From positions 1-64,000 of the forward strand of contig JAGCDZ010000019.1 in NCBI GenBank assembly GCA_017650905.1: a stretch of DNA of 64,000 nucleotides, read 5' to 3'. This stretch comes from Prevotella sp. (GTDB lineage Bacteria > Bacteroidota > Bacteroidia > Bacteroidales > Bacteroidaceae). This document shows, piece after piece, positions 15,329-24,902 of this stretch (position 1 is the first letter of the stretch; each line of letters starts with the position of its first letter). Below the pieces are notes generated by a model. The model saw nothing but the letters and a program-made list of their open reading frames with translations, did not search any database and was not told the DNA's origin. The position numbers and the translations under genes were made by a program.

Positions 15329-18300
15329 ATTGTTTCTGTGTTGATGATGTATTGTTTGACGATGATTCGGATGCCAACGATGAGGGCCGCAGCGAGGACG
15401 GCGAGGGTGAGGGCAGCGAAAAGGAGCGTGGTGGCACCGGCGCCGCCGATGTTGGCGTTGATGCTGATGACGGAACCTGTGGCGCCGACGGCGACGGCAT
15501 AGAGCGGTACGAGGAGGTTCTCGCGGAGGAGGAGGCTTTGTATCAGGCGGTCGCCGAAGCCAATAGCACGATATTGCTGGATGGTGGCGGTCTGCGCCGT
15601 GAGGTTCTTGCGCACGATAATCATCAGGCTGAAGATGCCTAAGAGCAGGCCCAGTCCGCCCAAGGTCAGGAAGATGAGGAGATAGGTCTCGGTTACCTCG
15701 AAGAACATTTGGATGCGCTCCCCGACGGTCTGGACGTTGAGGCCGTATTCGTTCATGGCGGTGGAGAGGATCTCGGCGGCCTCATCAGGACGGGAGGACT
15801 TCATCAACAACACCTCTACGCCGGATTCCTTCGGCCAAAGTCGGCGGAAGTCCTCCGCAGACATAATGGCGTTGCCGTGGAAGATGCCCGTGGGATAGGT
15901 GCCGGCAATGACTACAGGGACCGTTTCGGCACGGTCGTTCTGATAGTAGAGCGTGTCGCCTACTGATTTCTTCAGGCTCCAGATGAGGGATTCTTCGTCA
16001 ATGTAGATGTAAGAGGTAAGAGGTGAGAGATGAGAGAAATGTTGTGGGAGGCCGAAAGGCTCCATGTATTTGAGGTCGACGCCGAGGACGGTCGGCGTGC
16101 TGACTTGATTGAGGTTCAGACAGCTGGCCTCGTCTTGGGTGTGACGCAGGAAGCCGAGGAACTGTGTGCTGTCGGGCAATGATTCGAGCGACAGCTTTTG
16201 GTGGACAGCCGAATTGTTCAGGTCGTATTGTATGGGCACACGGCTATCTACATAATATTGATAGCCGCCCGTTGTCTCAGTCGCCTGACTGAAATCAGGA
16301 CGGTTTAGTCCTACAGCAAACACAGTGAAGACGCCCAGAGCGAGCGCCCAATAAGCTAAAAGATGCTGCTTCAGCGAGGCACGGATGGACTGCCACATCA
16401 TTTGTGTGCGGCTCACGGTGGGGGTGTCTGTTTCGGCGCGTGAGCGGATGATGACGCGGAGGAATATGCCCCACGTGAGAATCCAGAGCAGTCCACAGGC
16501 GATGAACAGCATCATATTATGGAGGAAGATGAAGTTCACGGCAATCAGTACGACCGTCAGAATGAGCAGGCCGACGAATAGATAGACGTTCTGATTACGT
16601 TTCTGTGTCGGTTCGATGTGTTCGTCCTGTCTCTGCCTGAGCATCGTTCGAACGACCCACCACAAGACTATGGCGCAGATGAGCAATCCGATAGCCCAGC
16701 CGACGATGACCGTCAGCGGACGGATGTGCAGGGCGAAGCCTTCCGTATGTGTCGCTCCGCTCCAGACGTTACCGAGGAGCCAGAGCGTGAGTGCAGAATA
16801 GAGCAGACCCGCGAGGACGCCGAAAGTCGAGGTGCAGAGCATGGTGGTAAAGGCTTCGCGGTAGAGGTTTCTGAATATCATTGTGTCAGCGAAGCCCATC
16901 TGCCGATAGAGGGTAATCTCGCCACGGCGTTGGGTGAACATCTCTACCAAGGGATTCTTCATCAGCAGAATAGCAGAAAGGATGATGAAGAAGCCTAACG
17001 AGAGGAACAGGCTTGCAAAGTCCACGCCGCCCGTCGCACCTTTTATGCCTTGGATACGGGGACGGATGATCTGCATGCCAGCATCGTGCGGTGTAAGCTT
17101 GATATCGGGTAGCGATGTGAAGCACAAGGCGGTAGCACTCCCGAAAGCATTGCTCCAATCAGAGCGAATCGCTTCGTAACTGACGATGGCCTTGGGGGTC
17201 TGTCGATAAGCGTACCAGAAATCCTCGTCTTCCTTCTTCACGCGCTCCATCTTGATGGGTAGGTCGCTGTCCCAGTCGGTACATTTTTCCACATGGCTCA
17301 ACCCGGGGAACTCGACTATCAGCAAACTATCGCGCATGAAATCAGCAAGTGGCACAATGTGCTTAACCCTAAATGTCTGTTCATGCGTTTCAAGGTTTTT
17401 CAGATCCTTAGCGATAAAATAGCTCATATCAACAGAGTCGCCTTCCGAGACATGCAGGCGTTTGGCGGCATAATCAGACAGAATCATATCCTGGCCGTCA
17501 AGCGGTTCGCCTTGCCATTTATTAACTGCCGTTACGAAGGAGTAGGGGATGGTGTCATTGCCATTGGCAAGGTCGTTGACGAGATAAGAGAAATATAATC
17601 CGCCTTTGCATTTCTCCACGATGTCGTTAGGGATGAAGATGCCGTCACTCGTTAGGGAAGAATCGGTCAGGTGGATGCCCGACAATTCCGGCATCCAACT
17701 TTCCGCCAACTGCTCTTCGCTGATGATATCTTCAGATAGTACTAGGTTGATTTTGCCTTCTAGTTCCATCTTCTCTGCTAACTCCTGTCGGCTCACAAAC
17801 ACATTCAGCGGCAAGGTCTGCTCATTCTTTAGCAGTAGGTTGCCGCCCTCTTCAATGCTTTTCACGCCAGCTACGTGAACACGCAACTGCGTGGCGTAGC
17901 TCTTGGTGACGAAAAGGCTGCCAGAAGGAACTAAGTTGTGCGAGGGCAAATGCAGGACTATGTCCTCCGTTCCATCCAATTTAGCACGAAGAGGTTCATT
18001 GATCATCACCTCGCCTGTTGACAGCGAGTCGGCGTCAGTGCCCCACACATAGACAGGCAGCAACTTCTCGCCTACCGATACAAAACCATCCATCAGTAGA
18101 TAGCCTTGCGCCTCTTTCAGCAGGGGTTGCTGCATCAGCCTGTCGCTCATAAACCCTGTCCTGCTGGTGATGATGGTCTCGGTCTTGCCCAACCGCTCAC
18201 CGACACGCTGCACTAACGTACAGCGCACCGAGTCGCCAAGCAACAAACTACCCGTCAGTACTGCCGTCATCAAGATAACAGCAAAACTGACCAACCAGTA

Positions 18301-18351
18301 AAACCGTTGGTAGTGCTTTCGACTTTGTGCTATGAGCGGTGCTAATGTCAT
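15325..18351 (-). CDS. FtsX-like ABC permease, duplicated architecture
   Basis: 1008 aa. One membrane helix near the N-terminus (YWLVSFAVILMTAVLTGSLLL), a large extracytoplasmic part (~45-430), a core FtsX block (FASLFLSLGFFIILSAILLM ... LYRQMGFADTMIFRNLYREAF), further helices, a second periplasmic block and a second FtsX block (FFEVTETYLLIFLTLGGLGL ... YRAIGFGDRLIQSLLLREN). This is the LolCE/MacB-like double permease that moves lipids or lipoproteins by mechanotransmission rather than through a pore. The ATPase gene lies 10 nt upstream. Embedded at 16010-16037 is a purine-rich microrepeat. Confidence 0.88.
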   Translation of the reverse strand: MTLAPLIAQSRKHYQRFYWLVSFAVILMTAVLTGSLLLGDSVRCTLVQRVGERLGKTETIITSRTGFMSDRLMQQPLLKEAQGYLLMDGFVSVGEKLLPVYVWGTDADSLSTGEVMINEPLRAKLDGTEDIVLHLPSHNLVPSGSLFVTKSYATQLRVHVAGVKSIEEGGNLLLKNEQTLPLNVFVSRQELAEKMELEGKINLVLSEDIISEEQLAESWMPELSGIHLTDSSLTSDGIFIPNDIVEKCKGGLYFSYLVNDLANGNDTIPYSFVTAVNKWQGEPLDGQDMILSDYAAKRLHVSEGDSVDMSYFIAKDLKNLETHEQTFRVKHIVPLADFMRDSLLIVEFPGLSHVEKCTDWDSDLPIKMERVKKEDEDFWYAYRQTPKAIVSYEAIRSDWSNAFGSATALCFTSLPDIKLTPHDAGMQIIRPRIQGIKGATGGVDFASLFLSLGFFIILSAILLMKNPLVEMFTQRRGEITLYRQMGFADTMIFRNLYREAFTTMLCTSTFGVLAGLLYSALTLWLLGNVWSGATHTEGFALHIRPLTVIVGWAIGLLICAIVLWWVVRTMLRQRQDEHIEPTQKRNQNVYLFVGLLILTVVLIAVNFIFLHNMMLFIACGLLWILTWGIFLRVIIRSRAETDTPTVSRTQMMWQSIRASLKQHLLAYWALALGVFTVFAVGLNRPDFSQATETTGGYQYYVDSRVPIQYDLNNSAVHQKLSLESLPDSTQFLGFLRHTQDEASCLNLNQVSTPTVLGVDLKYMEPFGLPQHFSHLSPLTSYIYIDEESLIWSLKKSVGDTLYYQNDRAETVPVVIAGTYPTGIFHGNAIMSAEDFRRLWPKESGVEVLLMKSSRPDEAAEILSTAMNEYGLNVQTVGERIQMFFEVTETYLLIFLTLGGLGLLLGIFSLMIIVRKNLTAQTATIQQYRAIGFGDRLIQSLLLRENLLVPLYAVAVGATGSVISINANIGGAGATTLLFAALTLAVLAAALIVGIRIIVKQYIINTETI

Positions 18352-18361
18352 ATCTATTTGT

Positions 18362-19054
18362 CTAATCGTTCATTAGTTTACCTTTTATCAGTCGGTAGGT
18401 CTTTTGCGCCACCTTGGCCATCTCTGCGGAATGGGTTGCCATGATGATAGTTGTATGTAATTGAGTATTCACTTGTTGGAAGAGCTTGGCAATGGTCTGC
18501 GCATTGGCGGCATCTAACTGCCCCGTGGGTTCATCGGCAAGCAGAATGGAAGGCCGGTTGATGAGTGCCCGACAAATAGCCACACGTGTCTGTTCACCGC
18601 CCGAGAGTTGTGTCACAGGGCTGTCTCTCAGCGCAGCGATGCCCATAAACTCTAGCAACTCTAATGCGTGTTGCTCTTCCTCTTCCATCGATGTCGATTT
18701 CGCGGCGAGCGTAGGCAGCAGGATATTCTGCCGTACTGTATATTGCGGCAACAAACGATGGTCCTGATAGACGAAACCAATTTCCTTGTTGCGCAGCTGG
18801 CAGAGCCTTTCCGTCTCATCTCTTCCGGTGCCTGAGTTTGTCATAGGGCATTTCTTGCCTCTAATAAGGTATTGGCCTTCATCGGGTGATACCAACGTCC
18901 CGAGGATATTCAGCAGCGTAGTCTTTCCTGCTCCTGACTCTCCAGTGATGGCAATGAATTCGCCTTCGTTCACCTGCAATGAGAGGTCGTCCAGAACGGT
19001 CAGTGCCCGCTGTCCGTCAGCATATCGTTTTGTAATATTCTCTAAGCAAAGCAT
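18362..19054 (-). CDS. LolD/MacB-type ABC transporter ATPase
   Basis: 230 aa. Walker A GESGAGKTTLLN, Q loop VYQDHRLLPQ, signature LSGGEQTRVAICRAL, Walker B ILLADEPTGQLD and H loop ATHSAEM. Of the LolD subgroup by sequence style. It overlaps the preceding PQQ-like lipoprotein gene by 13 nt and is followed by its FtsX-type permease. Together they would extract or export a lipid or lipoprotein made by, or used in, the cluster. Confidence 0.93.
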   Translation of the reverse strand: MLCLENITKRYADGQRALTVLDDLSLQVNEGEFIAITGESGAGKTTLLNILGTLVSPDEGQYLIRGKKCPMTNSGTGRDETERLCQLRNKEIGFVYQDHRLLPQYTVRQNILLPTLAAKSTSMEEEEQHALELLEFMGIAALRDSPVTQLSGGEQTRVAICRALINRPSILLADEPTGQLDAANAQTIAKLFQQVNTQLHTTIIMATHSAEMAKVAQKTYRLIKGKLMND

Positions 19055-20184
19055 AGCAATGTTCCTCTACTGGTTAATATATAGAAGCGGTCACCGATGA
19101 TGGCAGGCGAGGCGATAATTTGTTCCCCCGCCTCGTAGTGCCAAAGTTCGGTACCGTCCTTACTGTCAAATATTGATACATGTCCGTCCTTGGTGCATAC
19201 GAGCACCTTATCATGCGCCACCAATGGCGAACATTCGCCCGTCATGCCACGCAGCATTTTCCGCCAGCGTACCTGACCCGTTGCCCGATTGATACAACTG
19301 ATATATCGGTCGCCCGACAAGATATACACATCGGTACGGGTGAGTGTCGGCATCGATACCACGCCGCCATCCTGCCCTTCATTATCATCTGATGACGCAA
19401 GCAATTTTTTGTGTTTTGAAATCTTTCCGTCTTCGAGCGTCATTTCATACACGTTTCCATTGTAGTCACAGGCACAGGCTACCCCATCAAGGATAGCAGG
19501 CGAGGCTGGCACATAAGAGTCAAGTTCAAGCGAGTCCGTTTGCGTGCCCGTAGCCACATCGACCACTCGCACCCAGGCGTCGCAGCCACCGAACATCATA
19601 TAACCTTTCCAGACAGCCGCCGTGCCGTTGATATAATAGCCTGTCTGGAATTGTCCCTTCTTTCTGCCCGTCTTTTTGTCGAAAGTGTACATGCATCCGT
19701 CGTAACTACCCACGAGCAGTTGGTCACCAATTAGATTAGGCGAACCGGAGATCTGCCCCAGTGTCTCAAATTCCCATACCACTTGCTGCCGAGCAATAGA
19801 GAACGCATTGACATAGCCGTCAATCCTACCCACATATAGTATAGAATCATCCACAACAAACGATGCTTCAATGGCTGTTTGGAAATCATGCACCAGCAGA
19901 GAATCACCCTCTGGTGAAAACCGGCGCAGGCGTCCCTTGCGATCAAGAGTATAGACCATTCCGTCGTAAACGATGGGCGCAGCTACTGTACGCGACAGTA
20001 CCGTTCTACTCCACAGGAGTCTAGGCGATGCCGGAATTTCACATTCAGCATAGCCACTCAACGACGGAGAACCACGAAAGATCGTCCAGTCTCGACTCAG
20101 ACTGTCCTCAACATAATCACTCGTTACGGCGCAACTCGTGCACAAACAGAGCACCAGTGGGACATAGGTCAGCCATCTTTTCAT
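19042..20184 (-). CDS. PQQ-like beta-propeller lipoprotein
   Basis: 380 aa. The signal peptide ends in a plausible lipobox (LCLCTSC, Cys near 18). About seven blades follow, each ending in a YxxDxxTGxxxW-like motif: LYVGRIDGYVNAFS, MYTFDKKTGRKKG, VRVVDVATGTQTDS, CINRATGQVRWRK, SIFDSKDGTELWHY. It resembles BamB but occurs in a redox/terpenoid operon, not near the Bam genes. It overlaps the 20117 gene by 68 nt, an unusually long overlap; a later start would remove the signal peptide. Confidence 0.85.
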   Translation of the reverse strand: MKRWLTYVPLVLCLCTSCAVTSDYVEDSLSRDWTIFRGSPSLSGYAECEIPASPRLLWSRTVLSRTVAAPIVYDGMVYTLDRKGRLRRFSPEGDSLLVHDFQTAIEASFVVDDSILYVGRIDGYVNAFSIARQQVVWEFETLGQISGSPNLIGDQLLVGSYDGCMYTFDKKTGRKKGQFQTGYYINGTAAVWKGYMMFGGCDAWVRVVDVATGTQTDSLELDSYVPASPAILDGVACACDYNGNVYEMTLEDGKISKHKKLLASSDDNEGQDGGVVSMPTLTRTDVYILSGDRYISCINRATGQVRWRKMLRGMTGECSPLVAHDKVLVCTKDGHVSIFDSKDGTELWHYEAGEQIIASPAIIGDRFYILTSRGTLLCFA

Positions 20185-20731
20185 CTACATTCTTTTTATT
20201 CTCTTCAGGGATGATTATTTGCATGTCATATCCCCGATACATAAACGTGAAACCATTCTGAGAGTTGTACACACACAGACCGCAGCGGATGCACTTGGCG
20301 GGTTCGAAATACAGGTGCCCGTTCACATGAATCTGTTCTTTCTCCCTAATGGGTGCTATAGGACCAAAGCGCGTCCATTTTGCCTTCATCTGTACAGACA
20401 ATTCCCTCAGTTTGCACTTTTCCTTGCCCTCACACGCACCACAGCGAGCGCCATGATCACTCAGCAAGAGTTCGATGCCTATCTTCCGCAGTTCTACGAC
20501 CTCCTCGGATTCGGTATCTATCTCCATGCCTTCTTGGGGAAAGGTGCTGCAACTTGGAATCATCTGTCCATTTCTCACATCCTTTACCATGCACACCATG
20601 CATGATGCCTGATGTTTGGCTTCGGGCTCGTAGCACAGCGATGGTATTTGTAGTCCCATCTCACGCAGTTCCTCAATCAGCACGCGCTGACCCGTCACCT
20701 CTATCTCGTTGCCATTGACTTTAATCTTCAT
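20117..20731 (-). CDS. NuoG/HydA N-terminal-type FeS protein (2Fe-2S plus 4Fe-4S)
   Basis: 204 aa. N-terminal ferredoxin-like 2Fe-2S domain (PSLCYEPEAKHQASCMVCMV with CS further on), then the His/Cys-ligated 4Fe-4S motif DHGARCGACEGKEKC, and a partial 4Fe-4S ferredoxin motif CIRCGLC with a last Cys in LCPTGAL. This equals the amino-terminal part of NuoG, HndD or HydA without any catalytic domain, like HydC/HndB-type electron subunits. It overlaps the NuoEF-like gene by 11 nt and is its obvious partner. It is predicted to collect electrons from that protein in the cytoplasm. Confidence 0.85.
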   Translation of the reverse strand: MKIKVNGNEIEVTGQRVLIEELREMGLQIPSLCYEPEAKHQASCMVCMVKDVRNGQMIPSCSTFPQEGMEIDTESEEVVELRKIGIELLLSDHGARCGACEGKEKCKLRELSVQMKAKWTRFGPIAPIREKEQIHVNGHLYFEPAKCIRCGLCVYNSQNGFTFMYRGYDMQIIIPEENKKNVDEKMADLCPTGALFVHELRRNE

Positions 20732-23108
20732 CGCTTCTTACCTTTATGATTGCATGATAATCACAAACCTCCATACAGAGTCCACACTGGGTACAACGCT
20801 CCACATCGATGTGATGCTGCTCGTAAGGTGTATATTCGATAGCCTCCGACGGACAGTTGCGCGCACACTTGGTGCAGCCCACACAGTCGTCTGTAATCGT
20901 CAGTTTCACCATCTGCTTGCACACGCCCGCCCGACAGATGCCCTGCACGTGCTCTTCGTATTCCTTTCGGAAATAGCGCAACGTGGAGAGCACCGGATTG
21001 GGGGCTGTCTTACCTAAGCCACATAGAGCCGACACCTTGATGCTGTTGGCTAACTGCTCCAGACGGTCGATATCTTCCATCGTACCTTGACCTGTTGTCA
21101 GCCTATCGAGTATGTCCAACATTCGACGGGTGCCAATCCTACAGAACGTACATTTGCCGCACGATTCCTGGGCAGTAAATTGAAGGAAATAACGTGCTAC
21201 ATCCACCATACAACTCGATTCACCTAATACCACCAGTCCGCCAGATCCCATGATGGCCCCCATCTTGTTAAGACCATCGAAATCCACCTCCGCATCACAG
21301 AGTTCAGCGGGGATGCAACCACCGGAGGGACCGCCCGTCTGCACGGCTTTCAGCGCCTCTGCTTTCATTTCTTCTTTAGCGCCTATCGCTTTGCTTTCCA
21401 CACCTCCGCCAATCTTCTCCACGATATCGCGCAGCGTGGTTCCCATCGGCACCTCAATCAGTCCGCCGTGGTTCACCCTGCCTGCGAGCGCAAATACCTT
21501 CGTGCCTGGACTGCCCTTGGTCCCCACCTTGGTATAATCTTCAGCCCCATGACGGATGATGTAGGGAATCTGACTTAGTGTCTCTACATTATTTATTAAA
21601 GTAGGCTTTCCGAACAATCCCGAATGCGCAGGATAAGGCGGACGTAGATGAGGGAAACCACGCTTGCCCTCTATCGAAGCGATGAGAGCCGTCTCCTCAC
21701 CACACACAAACGCACCGGCACCCTCAAACACCCGGATGTCAAACGAGAAGTTAGTATCCATGATGTGCTCACCCAATAGTCCGCGTTGGCGGCACAGGTC
21801 GAGAGCCTTGCGTACGCGGATGACGGCCTGAGGATATTCCGCACGGATATAGAAGATGCCCTCCTTTGCACTTACCGCCCATGCAGCAATTGTGAGCCCT
21901 TCAATCACACGTAGCGGATACGACTCCAACAGGATGCGATCCATGAAAGCACCAGGGTCGCCCTCGTCACCATTACATATCACATACTTTCCTGCATCGG
22001 AAGTAGCATCAGCCACCAATTGCCATTTCCTACCGGTAGGGAACCCACCACCGCCACGTCCACGAAGGCCACTCTTCAGCACTTCGTCGATTATGTCTTT
22101 CCTCGACATTGTGGTGAGTGCTTTCTTCAACGCTTCAAATCCCCCCAAGGATATATATTCGTCAATATCCAAAGGATTGAGATGGCCGTAACCTTCGGTG
22201 GAGATGCGGTACTGTCCTTCGAGGAAGGTATTTACTTTTTGTGTCCTCACCTCTTCGGGAATCCATAGGCTGTTATTCCAAGTCTGATCTGTATGGAACG
22301 TGTCTATCTGGTTGAGAACCGCATTGCGCAGCCGTTTCAGTTTGCTGGCTGGCTTGAAATGATGCAGCAGGATCTCCTTTACCTCTTCTGGTTTGATGTT
22401 CGGATAGCGGAACATCTCGCCCTCATGCGTCACCACGTCGATGAGCGGTACCTGGTTGCAGGCTCCCACACATGAAATAGGTTTCAAACGCACGTGGATG
22501 CCCAACTCGTGACAGGCTTCTGTCACAGCGGTATAGACCTCAGCCGTACCACTGGCCTGACAACAGTTTTCCATACCCAGACGAACCTCACCTTGTACCT
22601 CCTCGGAAATGTATTCCTCAACTCCAGAAGTGGCCACCATCGATTCAAACTCGTCGAGCACCTCACGCACTTTACCTGGCTGCACATGTCCGAAGATCTT
22701 GTCGTCTATCTGCACCACGGGAGCCAAGGCGCAACAGCCCAGACAAGCCACCTTCTCAATGGAATATTTACCATCAGACGTCGTTATAGTTCCTTCTGGC
22801 AGTTTTAGTTCGCGCACAAACGCATCATACACGCGGGTGGCACCCTTCACATGACATGCCGTACCGATGCATACCTTGATGACATGCTGTCCGTAAGGCG
22901 CCATGCGGAACTGCGAATAGAAGGTCGCCACACTCAACAACTGGGCACGATCGATGTCGGTTCGCTCATACACACAGTTCAATGCATCAGCAGGAAGATA
23001 GTTGAACTCCTGCTGAATGGCCTGCAGTAACGGGATGACCTTGTCTCGCGTGGTGCCGACCCTATCAATGATGGCGTAAGTACGCTGCTTTATGATTTCA
23101 CTTTCCAT
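20721..23108 (-). CDS. Fused NuoE-NuoF / HydB-like NADH-oxidising flavoprotein
   Basis: 795 aa. Residues ~1-155: NuoE thioredoxin-like 2Fe-2S domain (CIGTACHVKG, CLGCCALAP). Residues ~170-270: a second 2Fe-2S domain (CCQASG, CVGACNQVP). Residues ~320-700: NuoF with FMN/NADH loops (GRGGGGFPTGRKW, CNGDEGDPGAFMDR, KPTLINNVET) and the 4Fe-4S site SCGKCTFCRIGTRRM. C-terminus: two ferredoxin clusters (CVGCTKCARNCP, CTQCGLCMEVC). This is the layout of the NADH module of electron-bifurcating HydABC/HndABCD hydrogenases, but no hydrogenase catalytic gene is nearby. It is predicted to feed NADH electrons into the cluster. Confidence 0.92.
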   Translation of the reverse strand: MESEIIKQRTYAIIDRVGTTRDKVIPLLQAIQQEFNYLPADALNCVYERTDIDRAQLLSVATFYSQFRMAPYGQHVIKVCIGTACHVKGATRVYDAFVRELKLPEGTITTSDGKYSIEKVACLGCCALAPVVQIDDKIFGHVQPGKVREVLDEFESMVATSGVEEYISEEVQGEVRLGMENCCQASGTAEVYTAVTEACHELGIHVRLKPISCVGACNQVPLIDVVTHEGEMFRYPNIKPEEVKEILLHHFKPASKLKRLRNAVLNQIDTFHTDQTWNNSLWIPEEVRTQKVNTFLEGQYRISTEGYGHLNPLDIDEYISLGGFEALKKALTTMSRKDIIDEVLKSGLRGRGGGGFPTGRKWQLVADATSDAGKYVICNGDEGDPGAFMDRILLESYPLRVIEGLTIAAWAVSAKEGIFYIRAEYPQAVIRVRKALDLCRQRGLLGEHIMDTNFSFDIRVFEGAGAFVCGEETALIASIEGKRGFPHLRPPYPAHSGLFGKPTLINNVETLSQIPYIIRHGAEDYTKVGTKGSPGTKVFALAGRVNHGGLIEVPMGTTLRDIVEKIGGGVESKAIGAKEEMKAEALKAVQTGGPSGGCIPAELCDAEVDFDGLNKMGAIMGSGGLVVLGESSCMVDVARYFLQFTAQESCGKCTFCRIGTRRMLDILDRLTTGQGTMEDIDRLEQLANSIKVSALCGLGKTAPNPVLSTLRYFRKEYEEHVQGICRAGVCKQMVKLTITDDCVGCTKCARNCPSEAIEYTPYEQHHIDVERCTQCGLCMEVCDYHAIIKVRSDED

Positions 23109-23111
23109 TGT

Positions 23112-24902
23112 TTACGATTCACTTTTCTTTACGCAGTATAGCGACTTGTCCGTCCTTACAATCATCATGCCATCTGTAAAGGCAGGTGTAGCAAAGGTTT
23201 TTTCCCCTGTTTCAAACGACTTGATGAGATTGAAATTACTCGACGAGAAGATATAAACTTTTCCCGTGTTGCTGAACAGATAGACCTTACCATCAGCCAC
23301 TACAGGAGAAGAATAGAACGGCGTGGTCAGGTCATGTTCCTTCACTACTGCACCCGTTTTAGCATCGTAAGCACACACCATGCCATAACTTGTAGCACAG
23401 AAGACAAGACTCTTGGTAGCACAAAGGCTTGAGCATTCGGGCAGATAGTCCGATGCCTCCCATAGTGTCTCGCCCGTGGCTCCGTTGATGGCAATGCACT
23501 TGGAATATTCACTAGCGCCATATACCACCCCGTCAGCAGCGGCAGGACTGGACCCTACCTCACCGCTCAAGCATTCCACACGCCACAACTCAGCCCCGTT
23601 ATTGGGATTGTATGCGGCAATGGCAGGATTACCCATCACGACCAAGGCCGACTTACCGCCTAAAGAGGCAATGATCGGTGAACTCCAGGCTATCTTATCA
23701 TTTCCCGACTTACTCCATATCTGATTACCATTGGCTGTACTCAACGCTAAGATTTTGGCACCGGAGTTGTTCTGATATTGGATAATCAGTTCGTTGCCGA
23801 ACATCAGCAACGACGACGCATAGCCATAATGGTTATCGGGCACACCGATATTCTTCGCCCACAGACGCTTGCCCTCCATGTCGGCACAGATGACATCACC
23901 CGTGGCAAAGATGGCACATACCTGACGACCATTCGTTGCCACCGTACTTGCAGCAAGACCAGTATCAGCATTGACTTTTGGCATAGTGGATGGCGAACCA
24001 GGTATTTTGTCTGCCACCACTTTCCATTTCAGTTCTCCCGTATAGACATCAAAGCAGTAGAGTTCGCGGGCCTGTTGATCGGCGCCGGTCAGGAATATAT
24101 TACGGCCATTGATGACTGGTGAATTGTAGCCATGTTTTGGAATATTTGCCTGCCAAAGGATATTCTTCTTGCTCTTCAAATCCCAATTGGTGGGAATTCC
24201 ACGGGCCGACGAAATGCCTAATGAGTTGTTACCACGGAAAGCGTTTGATGTAATCTTTGGTATCGGCAGACTATCTACCTCCTCTTTTGCCTCTAAAGAA
24301 TCGACAGCAGCTAATAGCGCTGTAGAATCCGTCTTGAGTGTATCGGCAACAGCAAGGAGAGAGTCTCCCGCTGTGTCTTGTCCTGTTTGTTGCTGTGCCA
24401 CAGCAACATCCTCTCCAGAATTGCTGCCCTTTACCTTCTTCATTAGGTTCCCAAAATCTATATGCTGCAAAGCCACCATTGCCAGTATTACTGCGGCAGC
24501 ACCCGCCGATGCCCACGTTATATATTTTCGTGAACGGCTCTTGTTCATCCATTCATCAATGGGATCCAGTTGCTTGTCGGGCAATGACTTCGTACCACGA
24601 TAATACAGGTTAAGACTTACGACGAGCACACCAGCCATGGCGAGGAGGATGAAAAGCCCTACCTTCAACTGCCCCTCTTTCACAAAATACGCCTTACGGG
24701 AAAGAAGGTCGAGCTGGCGCACCTGCTGTTGCAAGGCTTCATTCTCGCCATTTGCCTCATTTAACTCCTTCAGCGTCTGCATCACCTCCGACTGTAGGGG
24801 CGAAACCTGTTGCATCTGATAATAACTGACACCCATCATCACTACTAATACCAACATGAAAATGCTGGTGACGATGGCCATATTTCTATAAAGCTTTCTC
24901 AT
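23112..24902 (-). CDS. Membrane-anchored PQQ-like beta-propeller protein
   Basis: 596 aa. Helices at ~8-28, ~80-100 and ~127-145 flank a coiled coil (LKELNEANGENEALQQQVRQL) and a cytoplasmic-looking linker. After a low-complexity Asp/Ala/Ser-rich spacer (~160-215) comes a propeller with blades such as ELYCFDVYTGELKW, ILALSTANGNQIWS, AAYNPNNGAELWRV and CIAINGATGETLWEAS. The anchor puts the propeller outside the inner membrane. It overlaps the NosR/NapH-like gene by 17 nt and precedes the NuoEF-like gene by 3 nt, so it sits between the membrane and cytoplasmic electron carriers. Confidence 0.83.
   Translation of the reverse strand: MRKLYRNMAIVTSIFMLVLVVMMGVSYYQMQQVSPLQSEVMQTLKELNEANGENEALQQQVRQLDLLSRKAYFVKEGQLKVGLFILLAMAGVLVVSLNLYYRGTKSLPDKQLDPIDEWMNKSRSRKYITWASAGAAAVILAMVALQHIDFGNLMKKVKGSNSGEDVAVAQQQTGQDTAGDSLLAVADTLKTDSTALLAAVDSLEAKEEVDSLPIPKITSNAFRGNNSLGISSARGIPTNWDLKSKKNILWQANIPKHGYNSPVINGRNIFLTGADQQARELYCFDVYTGELKWKVVADKIPGSPSTMPKVNADTGLAASTVATNGRQVCAIFATGDVICADMEGKRLWAKNIGVPDNHYGYASSLLMFGNELIIQYQNNSGAKILALSTANGNQIWSKSGNDKIAWSSPIIASLGGKSALVVMGNPAIAAYNPNNGAELWRVECLSGEVGSSPAAADGVVYGASEYSKCIAINGATGETLWEASDYLPECSSLCATKSLVFCATSYGMVCAYDAKTGAVVKEHDLTTPFYSSPVVADGKVYLFSNTGKVYIFSSSNFNLIKSFETGEKTFATPAFTDGMMIVRTDKSLYCVKKSES

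Noticed and set aside
20721..23108. Respiratory complex I
   Set aside because: Only NADH-module subunits occur, with HydB-type extra ferredoxin clusters; there are no membrane nuo genes.
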